From contig NC_041777.1 in the NCBI RefSeq assembly GCF_900090045.1, forward strand, positions 358,501-422,500: a stretch of 64,000 nucleotides of DNA, in the 5' to 3' direction. Shown piece after piece: positions 1 through 11,605 of this stretch. The position numbers and the translations under genes are program-made. This DNA is from Plasmodium malariae. Lineage: Eukaryota; Apicomplexa; Aconoidasida; Haemosporida; Plasmodiidae. A model generated the notes under the pieces. It was given only the letters and a program-made list of their open reading frames with translations. It had not been told where the DNA came from and did not search any database. Every line of letters begins with the position of its first letter. The first letter of the stretch is position 1.

Positions 1-1542
1 TTATTTGGGATAAATATACGAAAAAACAGAAGAAAAAAAAAATATCTAATTATATTTTATATTAATACTATATAATGTGAAATATATTCTTTGTGATACT
101 TTTATTGATGTAAGAAGAGAAAAGTGTACGTAAAAAATTTAACATAGGAAATGTGCTTTGCTCATGTGTGAGCTTTTACGTGTGTACTCGTAAATATAGA
201 CATACATACATGTATATACAGTACACACATATATATACAGTACACACATATATATACAGTGCACACATATATATACAGTACAAACATATATATACAGTGC
301 ACACATATATATACAGTACACACATATATATACAGTACACACATATATATACAGTACACACATATATATACAGTACACCCATATACTTAAACATACTTAT
401 AAATTCCTATACATACACATATAAACATGTGCGCATTGTATAAAATTATGTTAATTTAGAACAAAAAAACAAAAAAAATGATTTTAAAACTTTGCGACGT
501 TTTTTTATAAGAAAATAAGCCCCTTTTGCGCATTTTCTATTATGAACGAGAAATGATATTATAAAAGAAGAAAATCAGCCCCCACATATATATAGTATAT
601 ATAAATATATACAAACATATGTGTATATATACACAAAATTTCTATAAATGTCCGTATAAAAAACCATATGAGTAAAAAAATAGAGTGTATAATTTTTATT
701 TTGGTGATGTCGTACCTACACTTGTAAAAAAAAAAAATAAAAAGTATAAAATACATACGCATCATAAAAAAAAAATGTATGTATATAAATACATGCACAT
801 ATATACACATGTACACACATGAATATGTACATAATATATATACATATATATATATATATTTTTTTTACGGAAACGGGGAAACAGCTATTAGACATGGTAA
901 AAAAAAAAAAAAAAAATGCAAATAGGAAATGGAAAACTAGAAGTACTACTGTTTTAAGATATTATAATATAACTCTTTCCTACTGTTCTATATCACAAAT
1001 TAGTGATATGTGTATATATATATACATATATATAAATGCATGTTCGATTTTGCATTTTTTTTTTTTCTTTAAAATTTCATTTTGCTAGTTAATTGGAATT
1101 ATATATTTGAATAACTTTTTTTTTTTTTTTTTTTTTTTTTTTCTCTCTACACTAATAATTGACGATACACACTGTCATTTAATGTGTAATTTGATATAAT
1201 TTAACAATATCATTCGGGAAAATATTTAAAAAATTGTTTATTTTTTATAATTATTTCTTTATTTTATGAAACATTCCTTATGTTTCTTCACTGATTATTC
1301 AATATATTACAATTTAGTACACTAAAAATTAAAATATTTCATTACACATATATAAATATAAATATATAAATATAAATATATAAATATAAATATATAAATA
1401 TAAATATATAAATATAAATATATAAATATAAATATAAATATATATATATTATATATATATATATGTACACGCACACAGATATTCCTATACACACATATAT
1501 ATATACCCATATAACCTATTTAAAATACCCTGTCACTTCAAA
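1..1542. other. Upstream region of the Pfs16 ortholog
   Basis: This 1.5 kb has no credible coding region. It holds a 19-bp tandem array (211-388), TA microsatellites (835-860, 1010-1035, 1440-1465), an interspersed TATAAATA repeat (about 1345-1440) and a poly-T tract near 1118-1142. Short open frames here are microsatellite translations rich in Tyr, Ile and Cys. GTGTAC or its complement GTACAC occurs at about 125, 182, six times in the array, at about 811, 1317 and 1465. It presumably contains the promoter and 5' UTR of the gametocyte gene starting at 1543. Confidence 0.6.
211..388. repeat. 19-bp minisatellite, about 9 copies, most carrying GTACAC
   Basis: The unit reads approximately ATATATACAGTACACACAT. 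Six of nine copies keep GTACAC, two have GTGCAC and one GTACAA. All variation falls on the same few bases while the TATATA spacer is constant. It lies 1.15-1.33 kb upstream of the Pfs16 start codon. GTACAC is the reverse complement of GTGTAC, the core recognised by the gametocyte commitment factor AP2-G in P. falciparum (established knowledge). Binding here is inference. Confidence 0.8.
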
Positions 1543-1956
1543 ATGAATTTCAAAAGATTTATATCCTCCATATTTATAATTTTCATTTTATACACTGTAG
1601 TCGATATAATTGTAGAAGCATCAGATACAACTGATAAGACCAAACAAACTACAGGGAAAGTACCTATTACCACTATGGGAAGTAGCAATGAAAACAATGC
1701 TATTAAGAAAGATGCAGACACAACAACACCTATGGACACTGAAAAAGCTTTAAGTGAAATTAAAAATATATCAGAGACCTTAAATAAAAAAACATCATCT
1801 AACACAGGTATAATTATCAGCACCGCATTAATTAACATGGTCCTGTTAGTTTTATTGTCTGCATTTATTGGTTATACAACAAAAAAAATAGGTATTAGTG
1901 AGGATTTTCCAAGCGAAGTAGATGATAAAGATGTGGGTAAACCAACAAAAGCTTAA
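1543..1956 (+). CDS. Pfs16: Pfs16 ortholog, sexual-stage parasitophorous vacuole membrane protein
   Basis: This single-exon gene encodes 137 aa. It starts MNFKRFISSIFIIFILY, a hydrophobic signal peptide, then has a Thr/Lys/Asp-rich segment to about residue 85, a helix (EKALSEIKNISETLNKKTSSN), one transmembrane segment (about 90-110, IIISTALINMVLLVLLSAF) and a short charged tail. The block from EIKNIS through NKKT to IISTA and the membrane helix resembles P. falciparum Pfs16 (157 aa) as I remember it; this protein is shorter in the middle and tail. Pfs16 is among the earliest gametocyte markers and sits in the parasitophorous vacuole membrane. The next gene downstream, glyoxalase II, is also its neighbour in P. 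falciparum. Small signal-plus-TM parasite proteins such as ETRAMPs look alike, so the synteny matters to the call. Confidence 0.85.
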   Translation: MNFKRFISSIFIIFILYTVVDIIVEASDTTDKTKQTTGKVPITTMGSSNENNAIKKDADTTTPMDTEKALSEIKNISETLNKKTSSNTGIIISTALINMVLLVLLSAFIGYTTKKIGISEDFPSEVDDKDVGKPTKA

Positions 1957-2456
1957 TAGTATTGTAAGGGGAGATATTTTATAAAAGTGTTTGGAAAAAA
2001 AAAAAAAAAAGGATAAGTAAATCGAAGAAGTATTTTTTTTAAATTTATGAACACTTTATAATAAATTTACACATTTACAAGTTCATATTGGTATGCATAT
2101 ATTTACATATAAAAACGTAGTCACGTGAAGCCTCCTACACCTCAAGAGTATCGAGGGAATAGAAGTTTTAACCCCTTTAAATATGTATACACACCCAACT
2201 TTTTTCCTTTTTTTTTCCTTTTATTCCCGCTATTCGTTATATTTCTTTTATTTCTATTATTCCTTTTATTTATTTTATTTTATTCTATTCATTTTTTTTT
2301 TTTTTTTTTTCTTAAATTTTTTAAAAATACCCACATTTTACGTCAAACGAGTAAAGAACGTGTCGCTTACTGGTTAGCATGAACAGACATTCGAAATATA
2401 TTCTCTTTTTTTTTTTTTAATGTAAGCATATGTATATGTATATATATATATATATG

Positions 2457-2494
<38 letters not shown>

Positions 2495-3850
2495 GTTGGT
2501 ACATATATGCTCATCCCTAAGCTCGTTGATATACCATGACAAAGTTTCACACGTAAGTATATATTTACCGCTTTAAACAAACAGTAGGATAAATACACCT
2601 TTTCATTCTTTTAATTTTTATTGTACTGTAACTAATTATATTATATATATATAATATGGGTTCATAATAATACGAAGACATGTATACATTAATATGCATA
2701 TTCCTTCGATGAAATATGGAAAAACCAAAAAAAACTCTAAACGAGCTACAAACTTAAAGAATAAAAATAAATGAACATAGCTACAGATAAGCACAATGAT
2801 AAAAAGCATACACTGTAGTAATCTTGAGAACACAACAAAATAGTACAGGGTAAGGCGCATATATAATAGCATATTAAAAGCATAATTTTCCTACAACTTT
2901 TGCTACCTCATATATATATACGTACATACACACATACATACATACATAAACCCTCATATATAAACATATATACATATGTCATATAGGAAACTTTATATCT
3001 GACATGCGCAGTCCTTCAATGTATGTATTATGCATATTAGCAAACATCCAAAAGAGGAAAATTTATGAAACATTTTTAATAAAAAAAAAATAATAATCAT
3101 AAATAAAAAATAAATAAAAAACATAAAAATAAAAATAGAAATAAATATAAATATAAACATCAACATAAACATAAACATCAACATAAACATAAACATCAAC
3201 ATAAACATAAACATAAACATAAACATCAACATAAACATCAACATAAACATAAACATAAACATAAACATCAACATAAACATAAACATAAACATAAATAAAA
3301 GTACTTAAAAAGAATGTACTTTATATAATAAAAACAAATTGTATTTCTTGTATTTTCTTGGGAAATTTTTTTTTTTTTTTTTTTCGTTTTTACCCGTAAA
3401 TAGAGTTCATAAAAGGAATGTACTATTAATACGACTGTACTTAATATTGTAGTATGATACATTGATTCATACACTATGGGGTTGATATAAGTACATCCGC
3501 ATTCAGTATACGTGTATATAATACCTGAATCTACAATTAAATATGCATTTTTATAAATATTTAAGATTTGTTTTCGTAAAATAACAAAGGTTTAATTGAA
3601 ATGTATTTTCCTTATTTTATTTTATTTTATTTTTTTTCATTTTGGTTTTTCATGCTTTATTATATATATAAATAAACTATTTTTTAAATGCTAAAATTAT
3701 AGAATTGTAAATTTTTAAAATTCTAAAAAAAAATTAAAAGAACAGGTACATAAATACAAAGCAACTCCTTTTTAGGTGTTATATTTACAATTTTTTTTTT
3801 TTTTTTCTTTGTTTTCCACTTCCGCCCTTTTTATTTTTACCTTTGATAAC
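1957..3850. other. Intergenic region, Pfs16 to glyoxalase II
   Basis: It holds poly-A and poly-T tracts (1996-2011, 2290-2310, 2406-2420, 3366-3384), a TA/TG microsatellite (2428-2495) and a CATA/AACATA array (3120-3300). Open frames on either strand are low complexity with no splice-linked partner. I see no gene. It should contain the Pfs16 3' UTR and the glyoxalase II promoter. Confidence 0.6.
3120..3300. repeat. AACATAAACATC hexamer-type array
   Basis: Repeated AACATA hexamers are interrupted by AACATC every two to four units over about 160 bp, after an AAATAAAAAT-type lead-in. Every frame is open on the minus strand (Met-Phe and Met-Leu runs), which is a by-product of a 6-bp period and not a gene. 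Confidence 0.8.
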
Positions 3851-6505
3851 ATGAAGGTATACATACTGATGTAGCCATATATATACAAATACGTCTGTAT
3901 GTATGTATGTATATAAATATTTACATATATATACTTCCGTAACAATATACATTTGTTAGATGTAAAGCACACTAATTTTGTTATATGCATAATATCAAGA
4001 TTGCAGAATAAGAAAAACTAAGTAATTTGTGTTTTCCATTTACAGTCATATTTTTGAAAAACATATACAAGATATACATGGACATATATATATACCTATA
4101 TATGTATATATATGCATATCCATTGTTACATGTATTTTTCGTTTCATTTAATTTTGCACTTTGCGGAATAAACACAAAATCGCATAGCCATCTACAATAA
4201 TAATAAAACTGGAATAGAAAAAAGACGAGAAATAAAACTATCAAGAGACAAATAATAATTTTAATAGATTGTAAATGTCTTGATAGTACTGTTGTGGATA
4301 ACTACAACTTGAGTTATCTCTTTTTTATATAACTTTTTTTTTTTTTTTATTTGATTTCAGGCAAGTGCACAAGTGCTTGTTATACCTTCGTTACACGATA
4401 ACTTTGCATACGTAGTAATTGATGAGTAATATAATAAGAAAAAAGGAAACGATAAACTTATATAACGCTTGCTAAAGGGATACACGTATTTATATATATA
4501 TATATATATATATATACATTTATATCTGTGTATGCATGGGTGTATCCATCTATCTGTATATATATATATATATATACATTTATATCTGTGTATGCATGGG
4601 TGTATCCATCTATCTGTATATATATATATATATATATACATTTATATCTGTGTATGCATGGGTGTATCCATCTATCTGTATATATATATATAAATATATA
4701 CATTTATATCTGTGTATGCATGGGTGTATCCATCTATCTGTATATATATATATATATATACATATATAAGTCTATGCGCGCATACCTGAGGGTGCCTATG
4801 TTCATAAAAAAGTAAATAACATTAATTTTTCATATCTGCAGAAAAACGAAAAAGGCAGCATGCGTTGACCCCGTAGAGCCAGAAAAAGTGCGGACAACTT
4901 CCTAACATATATTTAGTTTTTATATTTTAATTTTTACCTTTCAATTTATAATTTTTACTTTTCAATTTGTAATTTTTACTTTTCAATTTGTAATTTTTAC
5001 TTTTCAATTTGTAATTTTTACTTTTCAATATATAATATTTTTTTTTTATTTTTTTACATCCTTTCCTAAAATTTTGTTTTCCCCTTCTTTGCACCTACAC
5101 ATTTCAGATTCTAAGGAAGATAGAACATCTAGGTGTGGACTTAGAATATGTTTTATGCACACATCATCATTATGATCATTCAGGTAAAATAGAAAAACTG
5201 GGTGAACTGAATATTTGTATATGCACAAAATGTAGCTATATATATATATATATATATATGATATACAGATATATATAGATATACAGATATATATAGATAT
5301 ATATAGATATATAGATATATATAGATATATATAGATAAATGTTAAAAAACAAAACATTCCTTTTTATTATTTATTAATTTTTACCCATATTTATGATATT
5401 CTTTATTATCGCCCATTTCATACCTTCCTCACTTTGGTATTTTTCTGCTCACATATTATTTCTCTTTGCGCGTATATCACATTATCTTTTCCCATTCATC
5501 AAAGGGGGGAATATAAGAATGAAGGAGCTAAGGAAAAAAATAAAAGTCGTTGGGTCGGCCTACGAAGCAACGCCTGGTGTTAGTGAAAAGGTTTACGACA
5601 GTCAAATTATCCGTCTAGGTAATTATAAAAAAAAAAAAAAAAAAAATAGAAAAAGGAAAAGAAATTCCCATTTAAATTATTAACTGATGAGTAAATAGAC
5701 AATATACGAACTGATATAACACCATTTTGGGAGCACATCAAAGTAAAGATTGCTCAATGAAGGATGCAACTTCTGGAAGGGGAAAAAAAAAAAAAAAGGA
5801 AATAAAAGGAAAAAAGAAAATATACCATTTTTTTCTTTTTTTTCAGGGGATTTATGTATAAAAGCTATACACGCACCATGTCATACCAGGGGTCATATTA
5901 TGTACTATGTGTATAGAACTGATGAAAACAAGAACGAAGATTATAATTATGATCCTATTTTATTTACTGGAGATACATTATTTATAGCTGGGTGTGGTCG
6001 GTTCTTTGAAGGTAGTGCAAGAGAGATGTTTAAGAACATAGAAAAAGTGAAAACGTTAAGAAAGGAAACGTTAATATATTGCGGTCATGAGTACACCCTG
6101 AACAATTTAAGGTACACATGACGAATTTAAAAAAAATAAATAAAATATTAAAAAATAAGCAAAAAAATAAATAAAATATTAAAAAATAAGCAAAAAAATA
6201 AATTAATAAATTACAAAATAAATACAAAATAAATACAAAATAAATACAAAATAAATTACAAAATAAATACAAAATAAATTACAAAATAAATACAAAATAA
6301 ATTACAAAATAAATTACAAAATAAATTACAAAATAATAAAATAAAACCTGTGACATTAGAAATATTGGTGCAACAAAAATGCCATCACTGTACGTACAAG
6401 TTTGATTTCCATTTTTGTTGTTCAGTTTTTGTTTTTACAAAATGATGGCTTTCTCTTCGGAAATTTTTTAAACTCAGCTGATGTGTACATATGTATACAT
6501 TTATC

Positions 6506-6543
<38 letters not shown>

Positions 6544-6825
6544 CATATGTTTTACATCGTTCATTTGTGTTATCACTGCTGTATACAAAATGCACCAAAT
6601 TACAGGTTTGCCTTGAGCATTGAGAAGGATAATGAACACATGATAAATACAATGAAGGAGGTTGAGGAAAAAATTAAAAATAAAAATCATTCAGTTCCAT
6701 CGACAATTGAAAAGGAGAATTTAATAAACCCATTCTTTAGGACTCATCAATATACCAACAAATTTAACACAAATGACGAAATACAAATATTAGATAAATT
6801 GAGAGAATTAAAAAATGACTTCTAA
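3851..6825 (+). CDS. cGloII: Cytosolic glyoxalase II (hydroxyacylglutathione hydrolase), 7 exons
   Basis: It hydrolyses S-D-lactoylglutathione to D-lactate and glutathione, the second step of methylglyoxal detoxification. Proposed exons are 3851-3856, 4361-4425, 4842-4887, 5108-5183, 5505-5618, 5847-6111 and 6606-6825. All phases join to give 263 aa, the length I recall for the P. falciparum enzyme. The metallo-beta-lactamase signature THHHYDH is at residues 57-63, followed by GSAYE, a PCHTRGH motif, FTGDTLFIAGCGRFFEGS and the C-terminal metal/substrate motif CGHEY. The C-terminal helical domain of the glyoxalase II family is the last exon. Exon 1 is only ATGAAG before a GTATAC donor; it is chosen because the frame before 4361 is blocked by a stop and this phase-0 microexon restores a family-length protein. 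Exon 1 is the least certain part, and the exon 3 donor (GTGCGG) is weak. No apicoplast targeting sequence is present. Confidence 0.9.
4487..4770. repeat. 60-62 bp minisatellite, 4 copies, in glyoxalase II intron 2
   Basis: Copies start at about 4517, 4577, 4639 and 4701. Each joins a conserved core (CATTTATATCTGTGTATGCA followed by GGGTGTATCCATCTATCTG) to a variable TA run. The cores are nearly identical and only the TA length changes, so recent slippage or unequal exchange is likely. It lies wholly inside the intron 4426-4841. Confidence 0.85.
4925..5036. repeat. 21-bp repeat, about 5 copies, in glyoxalase II intron 3
   Basis: The unit is approximately AATTTTTACTTTTCAATTTGT. It sits between the weak donor at 4888 and the acceptor at 5107, so it forms most of the pyrimidine-rich part of that intron. 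Confidence 0.75.
6120..6345. repeat. AAATAAATTACAAAATAAATAC array in glyoxalase II intron 6
   Basis: Short A-rich units (AAATAAATAC, AAATAAATTAC, and a 36-bp AATATTAAAAAATAAGCA variant at the left end) start eight bases after the exon 6 donor and fill the first half of intron 6. Confidence 0.7.
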
Positions 6826-7577
6826 TATTTTTTGCACCAATAAAAAACACCATCAGTAAAACAGTAGCAATCATTTTAGTAACAATAACAGAAAATATAA
6901 AAAAAATTAAATCAAATCAAATAAAAAAAATCAAATCAAATCAAATAAATTAAATAAAATCAAATAAAAAAAATCAAATCAAATAAAAAAAATCAAATCA
7001 AATCAAATCAAATAGATTAAATAAAATAAAAAAAATCAAATCGAATAAAATAAATTAAATGAAATAAAAAAAATCAAATCAAATAAAATAAAAAAAATCA
7101 AATCAAAGCTTAAAATTTTTAAAGAAGTTTATTAAGAAAAATTGTTTGCTCATAAATGGTGTGTACCTTTTGTATTTATGCATACCCATGTGCTTACATA
7201 AAACTGTATATATGTTTATGTATATATGCATTGCACGTATATGTGCGTATATATATAGGTGCATGTCTATGTAACCATATCTATATGTTAACAACTCTTC
7301 CCCCTTTAAATATGACTGACACACACGCTTTAAGACTTAACAGAGTAGTATGCATGAATGACTACCTGTATTTTTTGTAAGTCAGATAGGGAAGACTATA
7401 AGTGGAAGGGAAAAAAAGAAAAAAAAAACGAAAAAAAAAAAGAAAAAGAAAAAAGAAAAAGAAAAAACACACATTTGTACAATAAGTCCATTTTAAAATA
7501 TAACAAAAATATTAGCAATTATGTGTAACAAATTGACTACACAAAAAAAGGAGTATTTTTTAAAAATAGAACATCAT
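6826..7577. other. Convergent intergenic region, glyoxalase II and NYN gene 3' ends
   Basis: This tail-to-tail spacer carries an (ATCAA)(AT)n-type array (about 6905-7110), a region of TG/TA microsatellites (7190-7260) and a purine-rich AAAAAGAAAAAG tract (7410-7465). No gene is visible. Both flanking 3' UTRs and terminators should lie here. Confidence 0.6.
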
Positions 7578-7773
7578 TTATGTAATTTTTTGAAATAAAG
7601 AATTTAAAATAAATTTCAATGGTTTTTTTGTTAAATCCAAACAGAAACCTTTATTTTTGTCATAACTATGCTTTATAACGTAATATGATATAATATTTTT
7701 TATATCCTTGTGCGACTTGAGCTTTTCGACGTCCTTGAAATTGTCGTTTGATATAACACATCCTTCTGTGGGG

Positions 7774-7804
<31 letters not shown>

Positions 7805-10652
7805 GAAACTATGGAAAAGGGTAAAAAATATGTAGGAGTTGTAAAAGTAGGGAGCATGCATATTGGAAGCGCATAAATATGATATGCATAAAATGCGAGG
7901 AAAATAATTGGAGGGTAGACAAACAGGGAAATGCAAGTTCGTTGAGTGCGGCAAACAGCCATAATAAGCTGCTGACCGAAGGTGTGCTTTTTTTCCTCTC
8001 CATTTTTTAAAAATTTACTCAACTTTGCAGCATATAAATGAAGTTTCGCATATTCTGCACCAGAAACGTACTAAGTGTGCACCGTTACTTTTATTATTTT
8101 TTCAATTTTTTCAATTTTGACAATTTTGCCAATTTTGACAATTTTGCCAATTTTGACAATTTTGCCAGTTTTTTATTTTTTCAGTTTTCTGCTTTTTCTG
8201 CTTTTTCTGCTTTTTCTTCTTTTTCTACTCTTTCAATTTTTCCAATTTTTTTTTTAATTTTTTTTTTTATCTTTCCCACTTTGTTCATGCACTTACTTCT
8301 GTGCGCCGCGACCTCTAAAATGAGGACATCGTCGTAGGTCCTCCTGCGAACGATGTTCCCCTTACGACTGTGGTAAAACTTCTCGTTGCTTATTAGTACA
8401 ACATTTAACTTTATTAAGTTTTCAAGATAGGAATAATTGAACAGCTTTTTATTTCCTAAAAAGAATTCATCCCCTTTTTGAGTCACAGAATTTAAGACTA
8501 TTAAAATATCTTCTGCATTTTTTTTTTTAAAAAATAAATATATTTCTTGTAACAAATAGCAGTCATATACTACTGTTGCATTGTCATTACAACTAAATGA
8601 ATTGGACAAAATTGTACTATTATTTATTACTCTGGCACAAACATTTGCCCCGTCGATTATAATACTTCTAAACTTAAAACCTTCCATGGGTATTATATCA
8701 AACCCATCACGAATACGAATTAGATAAGAATAACAGTAATTATAAAAATCTTTTTTAGTATTATTATAACCATAAAAAAAATTTACTTTATTCATGTCTT
8801 TTATATTAAAACTTGATAAGCCACCACTACTTAGCAATGAAGTAATATTTAATATCTCCTTCGGTATACATATAGATTTCCCCTTCTCCGAAAAATAATT
8901 ATCAACCATTGGGTTCTCTTTTTTTGTATTTGCTACGTCACAATTCAACATTCCTACTTTTTTACTCACCTCAACGGTGCCAAGATGGGCGGACTTGGGA
9001 GAGTCCAAATCATTTGTTGAACAGTATGCATTGACAATTCGGCTAATGGCAGAGTCTGATGTCGTTCTTATTATAGCACTTCTTTTCCAGCCTCTGTATC
9101 TCTCATCATCACGATTACACGTTTTGCCATAACTTTCCATTTTACCATGATTGACCATTTTACCAAGACTGCCCATTTTACCATTATTGTCCATTCTATC
9201 ATTATTGCCCATTTTACCATTACTGTCCATTCTATCATTATTGCCCATTTTACCATTACTGTCCATTCTATCATTATTGCCCATTTTACCATTACTGTCC
9301 ATTCTATCATTATTGCCCATTTTACCATTACTGTCCATTCTATCATTACTGTCCATTCTATCATTATTGCCCATTCTATCATTACTGCCCATTTCATCAG
9401 ACGAACTCAAATGAAGCCTATCTTTCAGCAACAAAGCCTTATATGGTTGTTCTTTGTACAGAATGTCATAACACATTTTTCTATCCTTCTTTATATAATC
9501 TTCATTATTTATAAAAATGGTCTCTTCTGTTCTCAGTTCATTCATTATCTCAAAATTCTTTTGTTCTAAAGAAAGCCTATCATCACTGTTGTTATGATAA
9601 TTACTTATGTTATATCTTACTCTCCCTGTTTCTTCGAAAACATTCGTTCCTTTACTTTTTTCACTCACACAACAATCTTCTCTTTTTGATTCATCCTTCT
9701 TTTTATAGTACCACTGTTTGGCTTCGCAACTTTTTACTCCTCCCTTTTTCCGTCCACCACTGTATAATAACAAATGGTCATTGTCTTTTCCGCATCTCCT
9801 ACTATTAAGGCCACTAGTACAGCTACAATTAAGACCATTAGTACGGACACATGTATGGGCACTATTCCTATCACCGTCATTATCATTGTTTAATTTACTA
9901 TCATCCCTTTTGTTGATGTTCTTATGATCATCTCTTGCTTCAGCTGCAGTACCCCCATGGGTATCCTTCGCAGTACCTACCACTGTTCTACAGCCACTAT
10001 TATCTGCGTATATGTCCAGGCCTTCAAACAAAATATTGTCATCGTTTTTGTAAAAGCCACAAGAAAAGTTCATATCAAATTCTACGGAATAATATTTCAT
10101 TTTCATTTTTTTAAAATTTAAATATAGAGTATTACTATCCCCTTGTAAAAATTTATAATCTAAAACATCGCACAACGTATGAACGACATCATCTACTCCT
10201 TTCTCCATTCTTTCGTTGGTATTATTATTACCGCTACGACTACTACTATGACTACGACTATTCATCTTCTTATCCTTCTCTATGTCCTCATTGTGCAAAC
10301 TAAAGAGCTCGTCTATTAAGCATATCAGATCCTTATAAATCTCGTAAAAGTTTACATCAATTTCAAAATTATCAATATTATTATAAAAATATAATTCATA
10401 GTATAACATCACAACGTTATACATATTTTTGTTAAATAAAGTAGTATACTTATTTCCAATTTTTTTCCAGGATTTTTTTTTTTTTACTTTTGATAAACTT
10501 CCATATATTAATTTAATGTCTGATGGAAATACTACATTCTTCACCTCCTTCTTGTTTATTCCACCCTCTTCTTTTCGAACCCCCTCATGTCGTTGTTGTT
10601 GCTTCGGCTGCTGCTGCTGTTGTTCATCATCTTCTTTTTTGATGCCACTCAT
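7578..10652 (-). CDS. NYN-domain (PIN-like) ribonuclease-type protein, 2 exons
   Basis: Exons are 10652-8297 and 7765-7578 (847 aa). The first 650 residues are Asn/Asp/Ser/Lys-rich, with a Gln run near residue 12 and a 12-residue repeat (RMDSNGKMGNND type). The domain lies at the C-terminus: SIIIDGANVC (about 663-672, first acidic residue of the metal site), TYDDVLILEVA (772-782, acidic pair) and, after the splice, GCVISNDNF (787-795, third acidic residue). This is the N4BP1/YacP/Zc3h12a-type nuclease order. The donor is GTAAGT at 8296 and the acceptor CACAG before 7765; the joined codon gives AAHR-K-GCVISND, the normal family spacing. Without the intron the frame runs into Lys/Glu repeats and loses the ISND motif. 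Substrate is unknown. A NYN protein next to glyoxalase II is also what I recall in P. falciparum. Confidence 0.85.
9150..9400 (-). repeat. 36-bp coding repeat in the NYN gene
   Basis: A 36-bp unit encoding 12 residues (GNNDRMDSNGKM) is repeated about five times with degenerate flanks. It lies in the disordered region before the nuclease domain. The 3n period keeps the frame, and the antisense frames are open as a by-product. Confidence 0.85.
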
Positions 10653-11305
10653 TTTGATTAAATTTTGTTCACTTGACCCCTTTGGTTTTGTTCTTACCCT
10701 CTCTTACACTTCTCTTAACGCTGTTCCGTTTCCCCCCTTTTTTTTTTTTTTTTTTTTCTGTCAAATTAGCAGCCCATTCCACTTTTTTACTTTATTTTTC
10801 GCATCCTATATTATTCCCTTTATTTCTTGAAATTTTACCCACATTTCAAAAATATATACATATATTTATACAAATATTTAAAAAAATATTTATATATCCA
10901 TGTATACATCCATGTATACATCCATATATACATACATTTTTATATATACATATTATACATATATATATACATATTATACATATATATATACATATTATAC
11001 ATATATATATACATATTATACATATATATATATATATAAATATATATATACATACACTTTTATATATACATATTATACATATATATGTTTTTTTTTTTAT
11101 TAATTCGGTTTTACTATTTTCACGTTTATACTTACATTTAATATCATACTGCTCTTTTCCATCCTCTTTTATTATTTTTTTTCTCCTGCTTCAAATTTGC
11201 ACTGCCATCAATTGCAGTTTTATAATTCGTAATTTCAACTACATAATTTTTGTAGCATTGTTTTTACACTGTTCCTCCTAAAATTTTGTTTTTCTTTGCT
11301 TTATC

Positions 11306-11605
11306 AGGTTTATATGTTTACCTGTTTATATGTTTACCTGTTTATGTGTTTACCTGTTTATGTGTTTACCTGTTTATGTGTTTACCTGTTTATGTGTTTA
11401 CCTGTTTATGTATTTACCTGTTTATATGTTTACCTGTTTATATACTTACCTGTTTATATACATACCTGTTTATATGTTTACCCGTTTATATGTTTATCTA
11501 TTTGTCTGTTTATTTATATATTTGTTTTTACATTTATTTATTTATATATTTATTTATATATTTATTTGTATATTTATTTGTATATTTATTTGTATATTTA
11601 TTTGT
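11306..11605. repeat. 16-bp TTTACCTGTTTATGTG array grading into TTTATTTATATA
   Basis: About ten copies of a 16-bp unit decay rightward to four-base TTTA steps. All three forward frames stay open because 16 is not a multiple of three and no frame contains a stop. The translations (Leu/Phe/Val/Tyr/Cys-rich) are artefacts. Confidence 0.8.

Noticed and set aside
139..443. Several overlapping frames on both strands rich in Tyr, Ile, Cys and Val
   Set aside because: They are translations of the 19-bp TATACAGTACACACA array; no frame continues outside it and no splice partner exists.
7774..8022. Minus-strand frame that could be a middle exon of the NYN gene
   Set aside because: Phase would allow an exon beginning at about 8060, but inserting it would push the ISND motif far from the YDD motif. 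The direct 8297 to 7765 join gives the family spacing.
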